Assembly (NCBI RefSeq): GCF_003130705.1
Contig: NZ_CP021354.1
Span: 6,510,001 to 6,574,000 of the forward strand
Length of the DNA stretch: 64,000 bases
Origin: Rhodococcus oxybenzonivorans
GTDB lineage: Bacteria; Actinomycetota; Actinomycetes; Mycobacteriales; Mycobacteriaceae
Direction: 5' to 3'
Part shown: in pieces, positions 49,975 through 57,692 of the stretch
Layout of the letters: each line of letters begins with the position of its first letter
Position numbering within the stretch: the stretch's first letter is position 1
Program-made: the position numbers and the translations under genes
The notes under the pieces: generated by a model
What the model was told of the DNA's origin: nothing
Database searches by the model: none
The model's input: the letters and a program-made list of their open reading frames with translations, nothing else

Positions 49975-50643
49975 GTGCCCACAGCCCTGATCACCGGAGC
50001 CAGCCGCGGCCTCGGAGCCGCCATCGCCCGCGAACTCGCACCGAGTCACGACCTCCTTCTCGGAGCCCGCACAGCAGCGTCGCTGACCGCCATCCTCGGC
50101 GAACTCCCCGCCGCGACTCCCTGGCCCGTCGAACTCACCGACTACGACGCGGTGGCCGACGCCTGCGCGCCGATCGAGCACCTCGACGTGCTGGTGCACA
50201 ACTCCGGGGTCGCCGACCTGTCGACCGTCGCCGAGTCCAGCGTCGAGCAGTGGCGTCACACACTCGAAGCGAACGTGATCGCCGTGGCCGAGCTGACGCG
50301 CCTCCTCCTACCTGCCCTGCGCGCCGCCGGAGGACACGTCGTGCTCATCAATTCCGGTGCGGGAATCCGGGCAAATGCCGGGTGGGGATCCTATGCGGCG
50401 AGCAAATTCGCCCTCCGCGCCTTCGCGGACTCCCTGCGGCTCGAGGAGCCGGACCTGCGGGTCACCTCCCTTCACCCCGGACGGATCGACACGGACATGC
50501 AACGCGCCATCGTCGCAGGCGAGGGCAACGAATACCGTCCCGAGAGGTACCTCCGAGCCTCGACGGTCGCCGCTGCCGTACGTCAGGCCGTCGAGACGCC
50601 GGCCGACGCACATCCCACCGAAGTCGTGCTGCGCGTCCGGTGA
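49975..50643 (+). CDS. Short-chain dehydrogenase/reductase
   Basis: 222 residues, classical SDR. The cofactor motif is ALITGASRGLGAAIARELA (TGxxxGxG), then NSGVADLSTVAE in the NNAG position, the catalytic Ser in VVLINSGAGIRANAGWGS and YAASKFALRAFADSLRLEE with the Tyr-x3-Lys. An Arg-rich start after the Gly motif hints at NADPH. GTG 49975 is 20 bases after hairpin element copy 1, so the element may separate it from the PPOX gene. The substrate is unknown. Confidence 0.85.
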   Translation: MPTALITGASRGLGAAIARELAPSHDLLLGARTAASLTAILGELPAATPWPVELTDYDAVADACAPIEHLDVLVHNSGVADLSTVAESSVEQWRHTLEANVIAVAELTRLLLPALRAAGGHVVLINSGAGIRANAGWGSYAASKFALRAFADSLRLEEPDLRVTSLHPGRIDTDMQRAIVAGEGNEYRPERYLRASTVAAAVRQAVETPADAHPTEVVLRVR

Positions 50644-50815
50644 CAGCGAGACTTGCGCGACGCACCGGCAAAAAACCGACGTGAGATACATCACTGTTTG
50701 GTCCTTCAGAAAACCCTTAAGCTGCTCACAATCAACCGCCCTACAGTTTTTTACGTCAGCACAGTTCGCCAGCACGAGTCGGGTTTTTCACGTCGGCTCA
50801 GGAGGTAACGCCACG
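50644..50815. promoter_or_regulatory. Leader of the following small gene
   Basis: This 172-base AT-richer spacer contains CCGACGTGA (50676) and its inverse TCACGTCGG (50788), 103 bases apart, and runs of A and T. It may form a long-range leader structure ending just before AGGAGGT. I recognise no known riboswitch. Confidence 0.3.
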
Positions 50816-51157
50816 ATGAACACCGAACAGCGCAAGCCGAACGATTCCGTCATCGACGTGAGCGGCGATCTCTTCGCTTCGATGTTCTCCCTCGATCTCG
50901 GCGACGGCGACGTGGACTACGACGCCGTCGAGCGGATCCACGATGGCGAGTTCGGCGAGTGGACCCTCGCGGCCGCACGCTCCGGGCTGTTCCCGCCCCA
51001 CGCTGTGGAAGCCCTGCAGCAGTCGTGGCAGAAGGCCCCCCGCTCCCTGCTCGACGCCCTGCTCACCGACGCCGACGAAATGACCCGTAAGCGCTGCAAC
51101 ATCATCTGGGCCGGCCTCGACGAGGCCAGCTCCTTCGACACTGCCGAATACGCCTGA
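50816..51157 (+). CDS. Small acidic protein, unknown function
   Basis: 113 residues, no family recognised. The N-terminus is polar (MNTEQRKPNDSVIDVSGDLF), followed by an acidic stretch (FSLDLGDGDVDYDAVERIHD), then helices (EWTLAAARSGLFPPHAVEAL, KAPRSLLDALLTDADEMTRK). No membrane segment or signal. ATG 50816 has AGGAGGT 9 bases upstream, a near-perfect ribosome site, and the AT-richer leader supports an expressed gene. It ends 3 bases before the convergent MDMPI gene. Confidence 0.65.
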   Translation: MNTEQRKPNDSVIDVSGDLFASMFSLDLGDGDVDYDAVERIHDGEFGEWTLAAARSGLFPPHAVEALQQSWQKAPRSLLDALLTDADEMTRKRCNIIWAGLDEASSFDTAEYA

Positions 51158-51160
51158 CGG

Positions 51161-51811
51161 TCAGAACGGCCAGGCGGGAACCGACGGCAGCCCGGTACGG
51201 GTGGGACGGCCGATCAACCACGCGAGCAGCTCGTGATGCGGCAGTTCCGGAATGGTGACGTCGGGATGAAGTGTCTTCAACTCGGGTAGCTCCGTCGCCA
51301 ACGTGTTGTCGACGAAGGCCTCCGGCCAGTCACCGACCGCATGGTCCAGGCCGAGGTCGACGTGATGGATCTCGAGTTCACGCCACCGCAGTACCGGCAC
51401 ATCCCGGGCCGTCACCGGCTTACGCCAGTTCACCGGCGTCTCGAACCGGTCCGCGGTGATCTCCCGAAGCGAATCGATCACGCGGCGGCCGGCGAATCGA
51501 AAGTCGGCGGCGAGGAGCTCGACGGACCGGCCCGCCCCCTCCTCTATCGCGGCTGCCCGGGCAGCAGGCCCGCCGGGATACATCTCCGGAGCGGGTTCCC
51601 CCGTAATCACGCCGACGGCGAACCGGTTGAGAGCATCCGCGTTCCTCGCCAGATGCGTCACCACATGACCACGACTCCACCCCGGTAACCGGGAGGGTTC
51701 ACGGGCCTGCTGGTCGGTCATGGTCTCGAGCGTCGACTCGAGCGCCCGCTGCGACGCGGCCACCTCCTCGAGCAGTGCGGTATACGACTGATCGGTGTGC
51801 GGCGCGGTCAT
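51161..51811 (-). CDS. Maleylpyruvate isomerase-family (mycothiol-dependent, DinB-like) protein
   Basis: 216 residues. The N-terminal four-helix bundle carries LPGWSRGHVVTHLARNADAL with the metal-binding His, and LRWRELEIHHVDLGLDH with the Glu and His that complete the site. The C-terminal LPHHELLAWLIGRPTR matches the MDMPI C-terminal domain. The family uses mycothiol to isomerise maleylpyruvate, but most members have unknown substrates. No gentisate or salicylate genes are adjacent, so the substrate is open. It is convergent with the small acidic protein and divergent from the CsbD-like gene. Confidence 0.82.
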   Translation of the reverse strand: MTAPHTDQSYTALLEEVAASQRALESTLETMTDQQAREPSRLPGWSRGHVVTHLARNADALNRFAVGVITGEPAPEMYPGGPAARAAAIEEGAGRSVELLAADFRFAGRRVIDSLREITADRFETPVNWRKPVTARDVPVLRWRELEIHHVDLGLDHAVGDWPEAFVDNTLATELPELKTLHPDVTIPELPHHELLAWLIGRPTRTGLPSVPAWPF

Positions 51812-51931
51812 GGCCCCGATGCTAGGTGATCACACCGGAGAACCCACGGAATTAACGACTGCGACAGAATCCCGCGATTCGCGGTCGCCCATTCTGGTTA
51901 CTCGTCGGTTCGGGACGGCAAAGCCAGCCCT

Positions 51932-51988
51932 TTCAGCGCACGACAGCCTTTTCAGCACACGACAGCCCGTTCAGCCCACGACAGTAGG
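51932..51988. repeat. Three tandem 19-bp repeats upstream of the CsbD-like gene
   Basis: TTCAGCgCACGACAGcctt, TTCAGCaCACGACAGcccg and TTCAGCcCACGACAGtagg follow one another without gaps and end in the ribosome-binding site. They lie between the divergent MDMPI gene and the CsbD-like gene. Confidence 0.85.
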
Positions 51989-51998
51989 AGAACCATCC

Positions 51999-52556
51999 AT
52001 GAGTGATCGCGACACGTCCGGGGAAGCCCGCGAAGGTTTGCTGGACTCCGTCAAGGGCAAGGCGAAAGAGGTCGCCGGAGCGGTGACCGGGAACGACTCG
52101 CTGACCGCCGAGGGACAATTGCAGCAAGCCGAGGCGCAGCAGCGCAAAGAGGCGAACACCGCCGAAGCCATCGCCCGGGCGGAGACCGAGCAGGCGGCCG
52201 AGGAACTCCAGGAAGTGCGTGCCGAAGGGGCCGCAGAACGCGCCGAGGTCCGGGACGAGGCGGATGTTGCACGGCAAGCCGCCGAAGAGCAGCGCCGAGC
52301 ACAGCGCCGGGCGGCCGAAGAGGCGCAGCACCGTGAGGTGGCCACGGAGCAGGCCCGAGCCGGAGTCGACGCCCGGATCGAAACCAGTCGCGCCGAAGAG
52401 AATGCGCGCACCGAGGTCGCTGCCGCGGCGGAGAGCGCCGGAGAGGCCGTCGAGGAGCATCGCCAGTCGATACGCGAAGCGGACGCCGCGCGGGCCGAAG
52501 CCGAGCGTGCACGTCGCGAAGCCGAGGCCCTGCGCGACGACGCCGAACAGTCCTGA
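51999..52556 (+). CDS. CsbD-like protein with long coiled-coil tail
   Basis: 185 residues. The first 45 (GLLDSVKGKAKEVAGAVTGN, DSLTAEGQLQQAEAQQRKEA) match the CsbD motif of general-stress proteins. The rest is an uninterrupted Ala/Glu/Arg coiled coil of about 140 residues (AEEQRRAQRRAAEEAQHREV and so on). No membrane segment. ATG 51999 has TAGGAG upstream, the end of the third tandem repeat. The similar coiled-coil gene 28 bases downstream is probably in the same operon. CsbD proteins are induced by stress in many bacteria; a molecular role is not known. Confidence 0.75.
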   Translation: MSDRDTSGEAREGLLDSVKGKAKEVAGAVTGNDSLTAEGQLQQAEAQQRKEANTAEAIARAETEQAAEELQEVRAEGAAERAEVRDEADVARQAAEEQRRAQRRAAEEAQHREVATEQARAGVDARIETSRAEENARTEVAAAAESAGEAVEEHRQSIREADAARAEAERARREAEALRDDAEQS

Positions 52557-52584
52557 TCACCACCCACGTATCGAGGGAGATTCG

Positions 52585-53262
52585 ATGAATATCGTCAGTG
52601 TGCCGTTAGCGGTCCTGCGCCTGCAGTACAAAATCGTGCGGTTCCCGTTGCAACTGATCGAGGACCAGTTCATGTCCCGGCTGGGTACCGAGGCGCCGGC
52701 GCGGGTGATGTACGAACGCACTCTCGGCGTCCTCGACGGCGCCGTCGGCAGTGTTCTGGGCGATCAGGAGGTCGAGCAGCGCGGCGCGGCGCTCACCAAA
52801 CGCAGCGACGCGCTCCTGCGGGCAGCGGAACTCGATGCCGAGGCGAGCCGCAAAGAGGCGGAGGCAGACGCCGAGTTGGAAGCCGGGCGGCAGCGCGCCA
52901 ACGAGCAGCAAGTTGAAGCGCAGGAGGCGAAGCAGCGCGAGGTCGAGCAAGCCCGTAAGCGCGAAGAAGAACGCAAGCGCGCCGCCGCTCAGGAGGCCGA
53001 ACAGCGCAAGCAAGCCGCCGCGAAGCAGGCCGACGAGCAGGCAGCTCAGCGTAAACAGGCCGCGGAGGCCGCCGCACGGAACGAGCGGGAGAAGATCAAG
53101 GCTGCCGAGGAGAAGGCCGCTGCACCTGCCAAGGAGCAACTGCAGGAAGCCGCCGACAAGCAGAACGAGGCTGCAGACAAGCGGGCGCGGGCCGACCGCG
53201 TGGAGGATTTGGCCGAGTCCGAGGCCGCCAACCGCAAGAACGAGAAGGCCGCCGGCAGCTAG
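52585..53262 (+). CDS. Coiled-coil protein with conserved N-terminal domain, partner of CsbD-like
   Basis: 225 residues. The N-terminal 60 (NIVSVPLAVLRLQYKIVRFP, LQLIEDQFMSRLGTEAPARV, MYERTLGVLDGAVGSVLGD) form a compact, partly hydrophobic domain found in actinobacterial proteins, some mis-named IF2-like because of their tails. From residue 65 on it is a Lys/Glu/Ala/Gln coiled coil (QRKQAAEAAARNEREKIKAA). ATG 52585 follows GAGGGAG. The two coiled coils from this operon could associate with each other or line the inner membrane face through the amphipathic start. Its last 4 bases overlap the convergent hydrolase gene. Confidence 0.7.
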   Translation: MNIVSVPLAVLRLQYKIVRFPLQLIEDQFMSRLGTEAPARVMYERTLGVLDGAVGSVLGDQEVEQRGAALTKRSDALLRAAELDAEASRKEAEADAELEAGRQRANEQQVEAQEAKQREVEQARKREEERKRAAAQEAEQRKQAAAKQADEQAAQRKQAAEAAARNEREKIKAAEEKAAAPAKEQLQEAADKQNEAADKRARADRVEDLAESEAANRKNEKAAGS

Positions 53263-54239
53263 TGGCCTGCCGACCCGGTGACGTCCAGGTCGGTTACGAA
53301 ATCCAGCAGGAGCGTGTTCACCTCGGTGGGCCGCTCCTGCTGAACGAAATGCCCGGCACCCTCCAGTATGTGCACGCCCCGCAGGTCGGGAACGGCCTCC
53401 CGCATGCGGTCGAGTGCCGCCGAACCGCTCATCGCGAGGACGGGATCACGGGCACCGGCGATGAACAGCGTCGGGACCTCGATGGGGGCGCCATCGAGGT
53501 CCACGCTGCGTTCCCAGTTCGCGTCGTACGCCCGATACCAGTCGAGGCCCCCGGTGAATCCGGTAGCGCTGAATACTCTGACGTAGTGGTCGAATTCGGC
53601 CTGCGACAACCACGACCACGGCAACGGCGGTGCGTGCGGCAACACGTCGAGATAGCCGTTGCCCTCGGACGGGTGCTGCCAGATGTCGAGGTAGTGATAG
53701 TCGCCCGAGAGCGCGTGGAACAGCCTGTGCAGGAATCGGCGAGGGTCGGCGTCGAGCTCCCGATCCGCGACACCGGGTTCCTGAAAGTAGTGGATGTGCA
53801 GAAAGTGCTTGCGCGCCACCGCCGCATACAACTCGGACGGTCGGGCGGGGAAACGGTCGGGCGCATAGGGCACCGCCAGGAGCACCAGCCCCGACACCCG
53901 CTCGGGGTGGCGTAGAGCGAGCGTCCACGCGACCGGGGCGCCGAAGTCGTGGCCGACGAATACCGCTCGATCTTCACCGAGCGTGTCCAGGAGGCCGACG
54001 AGTTGGTCGGCGACGCGATCGTTCGCGTAGTCGTCGATGGTGACGGGGGTGTCCGTGCGACCGTACCCGGGCATGTCCGGCGCGAGGGCCCGGAACCCGG
54101 AATCGGCGAGCGCGCGACTCTGATGGCGATAACTGAACCCGAGTCCCGGGAATCCGTGGCACATCACCACCGGCGGTCCTGCGCCCAGATCGCTGATACT
54201 CCAACGGAATCCGTCGACCACGACCTCGCGTTCGGACAT
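53259..54239 (-). CDS. Alpha/beta hydrolase, epoxide-hydrolase-like
   Basis: 326 residues. The oxyanion motif is VMCHGFPGLGFSYRHQ, the nucleophile elbow is FVGHDFGAPVAW with Asp (not Ser), typical of epoxide hydrolases and haloalkane dehalogenases. The acid and base residues are suggested by IAGARDPVLAM and HILEGAGHFVQQERP. Lid tyrosines such as DYHYLDIWQH may be the ring-opening pair of epoxide hydrolases. The ATG start at 54239 overlaps the kstD stop (TGATG), so it is translated with kstD. A role in steroid or related ring metabolism is inferred from that coupling and the KstR box ahead of kstD. Confidence 0.85.
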   Translation of the reverse strand: MSEREVVVDGFRWSISDLGAGPPVVMCHGFPGLGFSYRHQSRALADSGFRALAPDMPGYGRTDTPVTIDDYANDRVADQLVGLLDTLGEDRAVFVGHDFGAPVAWTLALRHPERVSGLVLLAVPYAPDRFPARPSELYAAVARKHFLHIHYFQEPGVADRELDADPRRFLHRLFHALSGDYHYLDIWQHPSEGNGYLDVLPHAPPLPWSWLSQAEFDHYVRVFSATGFTGGLDWYRAYDANWERSVDLDGAPIEVPTLFIAGARDPVLAMSGSAALDRMREAVPDLRGVHILEGAGHFVQQERPTEVNTLLLDFVTDLDVTGSAGH

Positions 54240-55978
54240 CACTCTCCGGACGTGCCTGCCATCGACCGCGCCCTCTCCGCAATGTCGAGTGCCGCAAGAT
54301 AGCCGAAGACCAGCGCAGGACCGATCGTGGCTCCCGGTCCCGCATAGGTGTGTCCCATGACCGGCGCGCTCGTGTTTCCCGCCGCATAGAGTCCCTCGAT
54401 GACGGTTCCGTCTTCGCGAAGTGCTCGCCCCGCCGTGTCGGTGTTGATGCCGCCCTTCGTACCCAGATCGCCCGGGACCATCTTGGCCGCGTAGAACGGG
54501 CCCTTGGTCAACTCGCCCAGGCTCGGGTTGGGTTTGTTGCTGATGTCGCCGTAGTAGTGGTCGTATTTGCTCTCACCACGGTGGAAGTCCTCGTCCACAC
54601 CCCGGCGGGCGAACCCGTTGAACCGTTCGACGGTGGCGGTGAAACGATCCGCGGGAACACCGATCTTCTCGGCAAGGCCCTCGAGAGTGGACGCCTTGAC
54701 GATCGCCCCGCTTTCGAGCCACTTCCTGGGAAGCGGGGCACGCGCCGTGACACTGGCGAAGAGGTACCGGTCCCGGTAGGTCTGGTCGAAGATCAACCAG
54801 GCGGGGATGTTCTCGCCCGGGCCGTCGCCCTGCCCGTACTCACCGCCATACATTCGATGTACCGCCTCGACATACGGCAGCGACTCGTTCATGAACCGCT
54901 CGCCGCGGTCGTTGACCATGATGCTGCGCGGCAGTGACCGCTCGGCGAGGGCGAACCACGGTCCCTTGGGCAGCGGGATGCTCGGACCCCACCAGGCGTC
55001 GCTCATGAAGCTCACCCCGGCACCGAGTTTCAGCGCCGCATTGATACCGTCGCCCGTATTCGACGGTGCCCCGGTGGTCCAGTCGGAACCGATCGGCTCG
55101 CGCTGGTACTTCCGTCGCATCTCCGCATTGTTGTCGAATCCACCGCACGCCAGGACGACACCGTGCCCCGCGCGCAGCGTCGTGGTCTGCTCGTTCGACT
55201 TCACGACCACCCCGACTACGCGGCCGTTCTCGGTGAGCAGATCGGTCAGCTCGGTGTTCAGCCGCAGGGGGATACCCGCTTGGCGGACCCCGAGAAGGAG
55301 TTCCGCCATCAGGGCCGCACCCATGCCGATCAGGTGCTGTCGCCGCGCCTTCGCGACCATACTGCGCAGCCCGACCCGCACCATCCGAACCGGTCCGCGC
55401 CAAGTCCGGAATCCCGTACTCAGCCAGCGATAATCCGACTGCTTCACGACGACGTTCAGTGGGGTCTTGCTGTACGGCGGATGCAGGGTGTCGAGGTCGT
55501 CGCCGAGTGCGCGCGCATCGAACGGCACGGGCTCACACGAGCGACCGGTAGCCAGCCCGCCCGGTGCCTCCGGGTAGTAGTCGGAGTAGTTCTTCACCCA
55601 TTCCAACTTCAGCGGACTGTGGTCGATCAGGAACTGGAGTGCTTCCGGCCCTCTGTCGATGTAGGTGTCGATCCGCTCGGGATCGACGACCGGTCCGACG
55701 ATGCTGCGCACGTACGTGCGGGCGGCCTCGAGATCGTCGGGGGGAGCGTCCCGTTGGAGCACCGTGTTTCCCGGAATCCATACTCCGCCACCGGATCGGG
55801 ACGTGGAGCCGCCCCAATACGGCGACTTCTCGACGATCACCACTTTCAGTCCGCGCGCGGCCGCGGTGATCGCGGCACTCATTCCGGCAGCGCCCGATCC
55901 GACCACGACCACGTCGAAGCTCTGGTCCACCGATTCCTTCGCGGGGAGGATGGCGTGGTTGTCCCCTGATGTGGTCAT
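54239..55978 (-). CDS. kstD: 3-oxosteroid 1-dehydrogenase (KstD family)
   Basis: FAD enzyme that introduces the 1,2 double bond in 3-ketosteroids. The 579-residue product has the FAD motif VVVVGSGAAGMSAAITAAAR, the KxPYWGGSTSRSGGGVWIPG stretch, ACGGFDNNAEMRRKY, the TKGGINTDTAGRALREDGTV region and the C-terminal FAD motif YAAGNTSAPVMGHTYAGPGA TIGPALVFGY. These are family marks; a given KstD homologue may prefer other substrates. ATG 55978 has AGGGAG in front. A perfect KstR box lies 34 bases upstream, and an extra inverted repeat GGTAC-GTGAA-GTACC (55992-56006) lies between. It is coupled to the alpha/beta hydrolase downstream. Confidence 0.88.
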   Translation of the reverse strand: MTTSGDNHAILPAKESVDQSFDVVVVGSGAAGMSAAITAAARGLKVVIVEKSPYWGGSTSRSGGGVWIPGNTVLQRDAPPDDLEAARTYVRSIVGPVVDPERIDTYIDRGPEALQFLIDHSPLKLEWVKNYSDYYPEAPGGLATGRSCEPVPFDARALGDDLDTLHPPYSKTPLNVVVKQSDYRWLSTGFRTWRGPVRMVRVGLRSMVAKARRQHLIGMGAALMAELLLGVRQAGIPLRLNTELTDLLTENGRVVGVVVKSNEQTTTLRAGHGVVLACGGFDNNAEMRRKYQREPIGSDWTTGAPSNTGDGINAALKLGAGVSFMSDAWWGPSIPLPKGPWFALAERSLPRSIMVNDRGERFMNESLPYVEAVHRMYGGEYGQGDGPGENIPAWLIFDQTYRDRYLFASVTARAPLPRKWLESGAIVKASTLEGLAEKIGVPADRFTATVERFNGFARRGVDEDFHRGESKYDHYYGDISNKPNPSLGELTKGPFYAAKMVPGDLGTKGGINTDTAGRALREDGTVIEGLYAAGNTSAPVMGHTYAGPGATIGPALVFGYLAALDIAERARSMAGTSGE

Positions 55979-56011
55979 ACGGCTCCCTATCGGTACGTGA
56001 AGTACCAAAAC

Positions 56012-56025
56012 TAGAACACGTTCCA
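56012..56025. promoter_or_regulatory. KstR box upstream of kstD
   Basis: TAGAACACGTTCCA matches the published KstR operator pattern TnnAACnnGTTnnA at every fixed position. It lies 34 bases before the kstD start, in reach of its promoter. Confidence 0.82.
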
Positions 56026-56057
56026 CCATAGATCAAGGGTGGCGTCACTTCCGATCC

Positions 56058-57134
56058 CTAGGGAATGGGAATGACCAGGAGAGGCATGCCGGGAATCTGC
56101 ACCCGGATCTGCGGCTGCGGCAACGGCGCGGGGGCCGGAGGCGGTGGCAATTCGACCTGCGGCGGTGGTGGCGGAGGAGGAGGCGGTGGTGGTGGTGGTG
56201 GGGGAGGAGGCGGTGGCGGCGGCGGCGCAACCGTAGCCGGGGCAGGACGTGGCGCAGCCTGCTGCACCGCGATCGGCGGCGAATCGACGACAGGGGCTTC
56301 GGAGATCACCGGCGCCGGCGCCCTCGGACGCTCCGCCGGCTGCCCCGGTCCCGCACCGACCGGAACGGGAGTAAGGCCTCCGGTCATCAAGTCCACGACG
56401 GCGATGTCGTTCATTGCCAGGTTCGACGGCTGCACTACCAAGAGCCGATCCTCCTGAAAACTCGGCCACGGGTCACCCTGCATTTCCGAATTCTCGCCGA
56501 GGATGGGGGCCAGGAGAGGGCTGCCTTGTACACACCGAACCCGTGGCACGCCGTGGTCGTCGACCAGAACGATCGTCCCGGCCTCGAGAACCGATTGGAC
56601 CGGCTGCGCCCGGCCCCCCTCGAACCCGTGGTCGGTGACCCGGGTATCCGCGCGAAGCAAAACCGGCGTCAGCGTCCGTACGTAACTCCGAACGTCGTCG
56701 ACGTCGAATACGCCGGACCACGCCGTCATTCGGGCGGGGTCCCGTTCGAGGTCGTCGACGAGCTTCTGGCGGTCGCACAGCAACCGGTCCGGGCTTCCCC
56801 CGTAGAGACCCGTGCGGTCACCCACCACTCGGATGCCGCCGGTGCCGCCCTCGGTGGGCAGTTCGGTGCCGGCAGGACCGTACGGAACGGTGGTGGGCGT
56901 CTGCGGCGGAAGCAGCACCTGGGTCCAGGGATACCCGTCGTCCATGGCGCCGTTGAGCTCGACGGAGACGGTCCTGACCTCCGACCCGGAGGAGCAGGCC
57001 ACCATCACCGTGGCGGCGACGGCACCCGCTACGACCAGCCACTGACGCGGTACGCGCCGGAAGCGCGTACCTGCACGTGCGACTGCTCTGCGTCGGGCAC
57101 CCCTTGCGGCCGGCCCGGCGTCGTCGGTGGCCAC
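56058..57134 (-). CDS. Lipoprotein with a poly-proline C-terminal tract
   Basis: 358 residues. An arginine-rich start precedes a hydrophobic helix and a lipobox VMVACSSG (Cys 47), so it is likely anchored outside the membrane. The globular part (SVELNGAMDDGYPWTQVLLP, DRLLCDRQKLVDDLERDPAR, VFDVDDVRSYVRTLTPVLL) matches the actinobacterial DUF6777-type lipoproteins as far as I can tell. The C-terminal 110 residues are proline-rich with an unbroken run of about 22 prolines, then PQVELPPPPAPAP. The matching DNA is a GGC/GGT-rich microsatellite (about 56160-56230) that may slip. It lies between kstD and the isomerase gene on the same strand. Confidence 0.7.
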   Translation of the reverse strand: MATDDAGPAARGARRRAVARAGTRFRRVPRQWLVVAGAVAATVMVACSSGSEVRTVSVELNGAMDDGYPWTQVLLPPQTPTTVPYGPAGTELPTEGGTGGIRVVGDRTGLYGGSPDRLLCDRQKLVDDLERDPARMTAWSGVFDVDDVRSYVRTLTPVLLRADTRVTDHGFEGGRAQPVQSVLEAGTIVLVDDHGVPRVRCVQGSPLLAPILGENSEMQGDPWPSFQEDRLLVVQPSNLAMNDIAVVDLMTGGLTPVPVGAGPGQPAERPRAPAPVISEAPVVDSPPIAVQQAAPRPAPATVAPPPPPPPPPPPPPPPPPPPPPPQVELPPPPAPAPLPQPQIRVQIPGMPLLVIPIP

Positions 57135-57197
57135 ACCGACATCGTAAGCACACTGTCCGCTCGACCGGGCGGTAATCCCGGTGTGGTCGTGTGCGTG

Positions 57198-57572
57198 TCA
57201 GCGCGTAACCATGTCCTCCTGTGACCAGTACGCCTTCATGGTCGTGATCTTGCCGTCGTCGTCGAAGGTCATCACATCGATCGGCGCTATCTCGAGCTTC
57301 TGCTCACCCAGTTCGGTGACCAGCGAGAAGTGGAAGGCCGCTGTGTTTCCGGCGATCCTCAGCGTGTGCAGTTCGCTGGTCTGCTGTAGCGGCTCGATAA
57401 CCCCGTAGAACTCGCGAATCGACTCCACCGTGGTTCGCGGGTCGGTACCCACCGGATCTTCCACGACTGCACCGTCGGCATAGAGCGCCAGCACGTCGTC
57501 GACGGTGCCCGTGGCCACCACCTCGACGTACCTCTCGACGGTCTTGCGGATGTCTTCTGCGGACGGTGCCAT
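57198..57572 (-). CDS. Steroid delta-isomerase (ketosteroid isomerase, SnoaL-like)
   Basis: Shifts the 5,6 double bond of 3-oxo-steroids to the 4,5 position. The 124-residue protein has the NTF2-like fold. Tyr15 (VERYVEVV), Asp39 (VVEDPVG) and Asp99 (APIDVMTF) sit where Tyr14, Asp38 and Asp99 form the active site of known KSI, so it is probably active. ATG 57572 has AGGAG upstream. A perfect, fully palindromic KstR box lies at 57595-57608, 22 bases ahead of the start. It is the first of a leftward series: isomerase, lipoprotein, kstD, hydrolase. Confidence 0.88.
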   Translation of the reverse strand: MAPSAEDIRKTVERYVEVVATGTVDDVLALYADGAVVEDPVGTDPRTTVESIREFYGVIEPLQQTSELHTLRIAGNTAAFHFSLVTELGEQKLEIAPIDVMTFDDDGKITTMKAYWSQEDMVTR

Positions 57573-57594
57573 GGCGAATGCTCCTGAAGTCGAC

Positions 57595-57608
57595 TAGAAC
57601 GCGTTCTA
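57595..57608. promoter_or_regulatory. KstR box upstream of the steroid isomerase gene
   Basis: TAGAACGCGTTCTA fits TnnAACnnGTTnnA and is a perfect palindrome. It lies 22 bases before the isomerase start codon. Confidence 0.85.
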
Positions 57609-57634
57609 TTCGAGGACAGTAGCGCAAACACGAC

Positions 57635-57682
57635 ACCCGTGAGCACTTCTCAACCACGGAGTGTTAAGAAGTGCTCACGGGT
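57635..57682 (-). repeat. Hairpin element, copy 2 (terminator of leuS)
   Basis: ACCCGTGAGCACTTCTCAAC and its near complement GTTAAGAAGTGCTCACGGGT form a 20-bp stem around 8 bases, 10 bases beyond the leuS stop. In the leuS transcript the only imperfect pair is a G-U wobble. Same element as 49916-49955. Confidence 0.85.
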
Positions 57683-57692
57683 GCGGAGCACT

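Noticed and set aside
50644..50815. Known riboswitch in the leader
   Set aside because: The long-range inverted repeat does not match any riboswitch core that I recognise.
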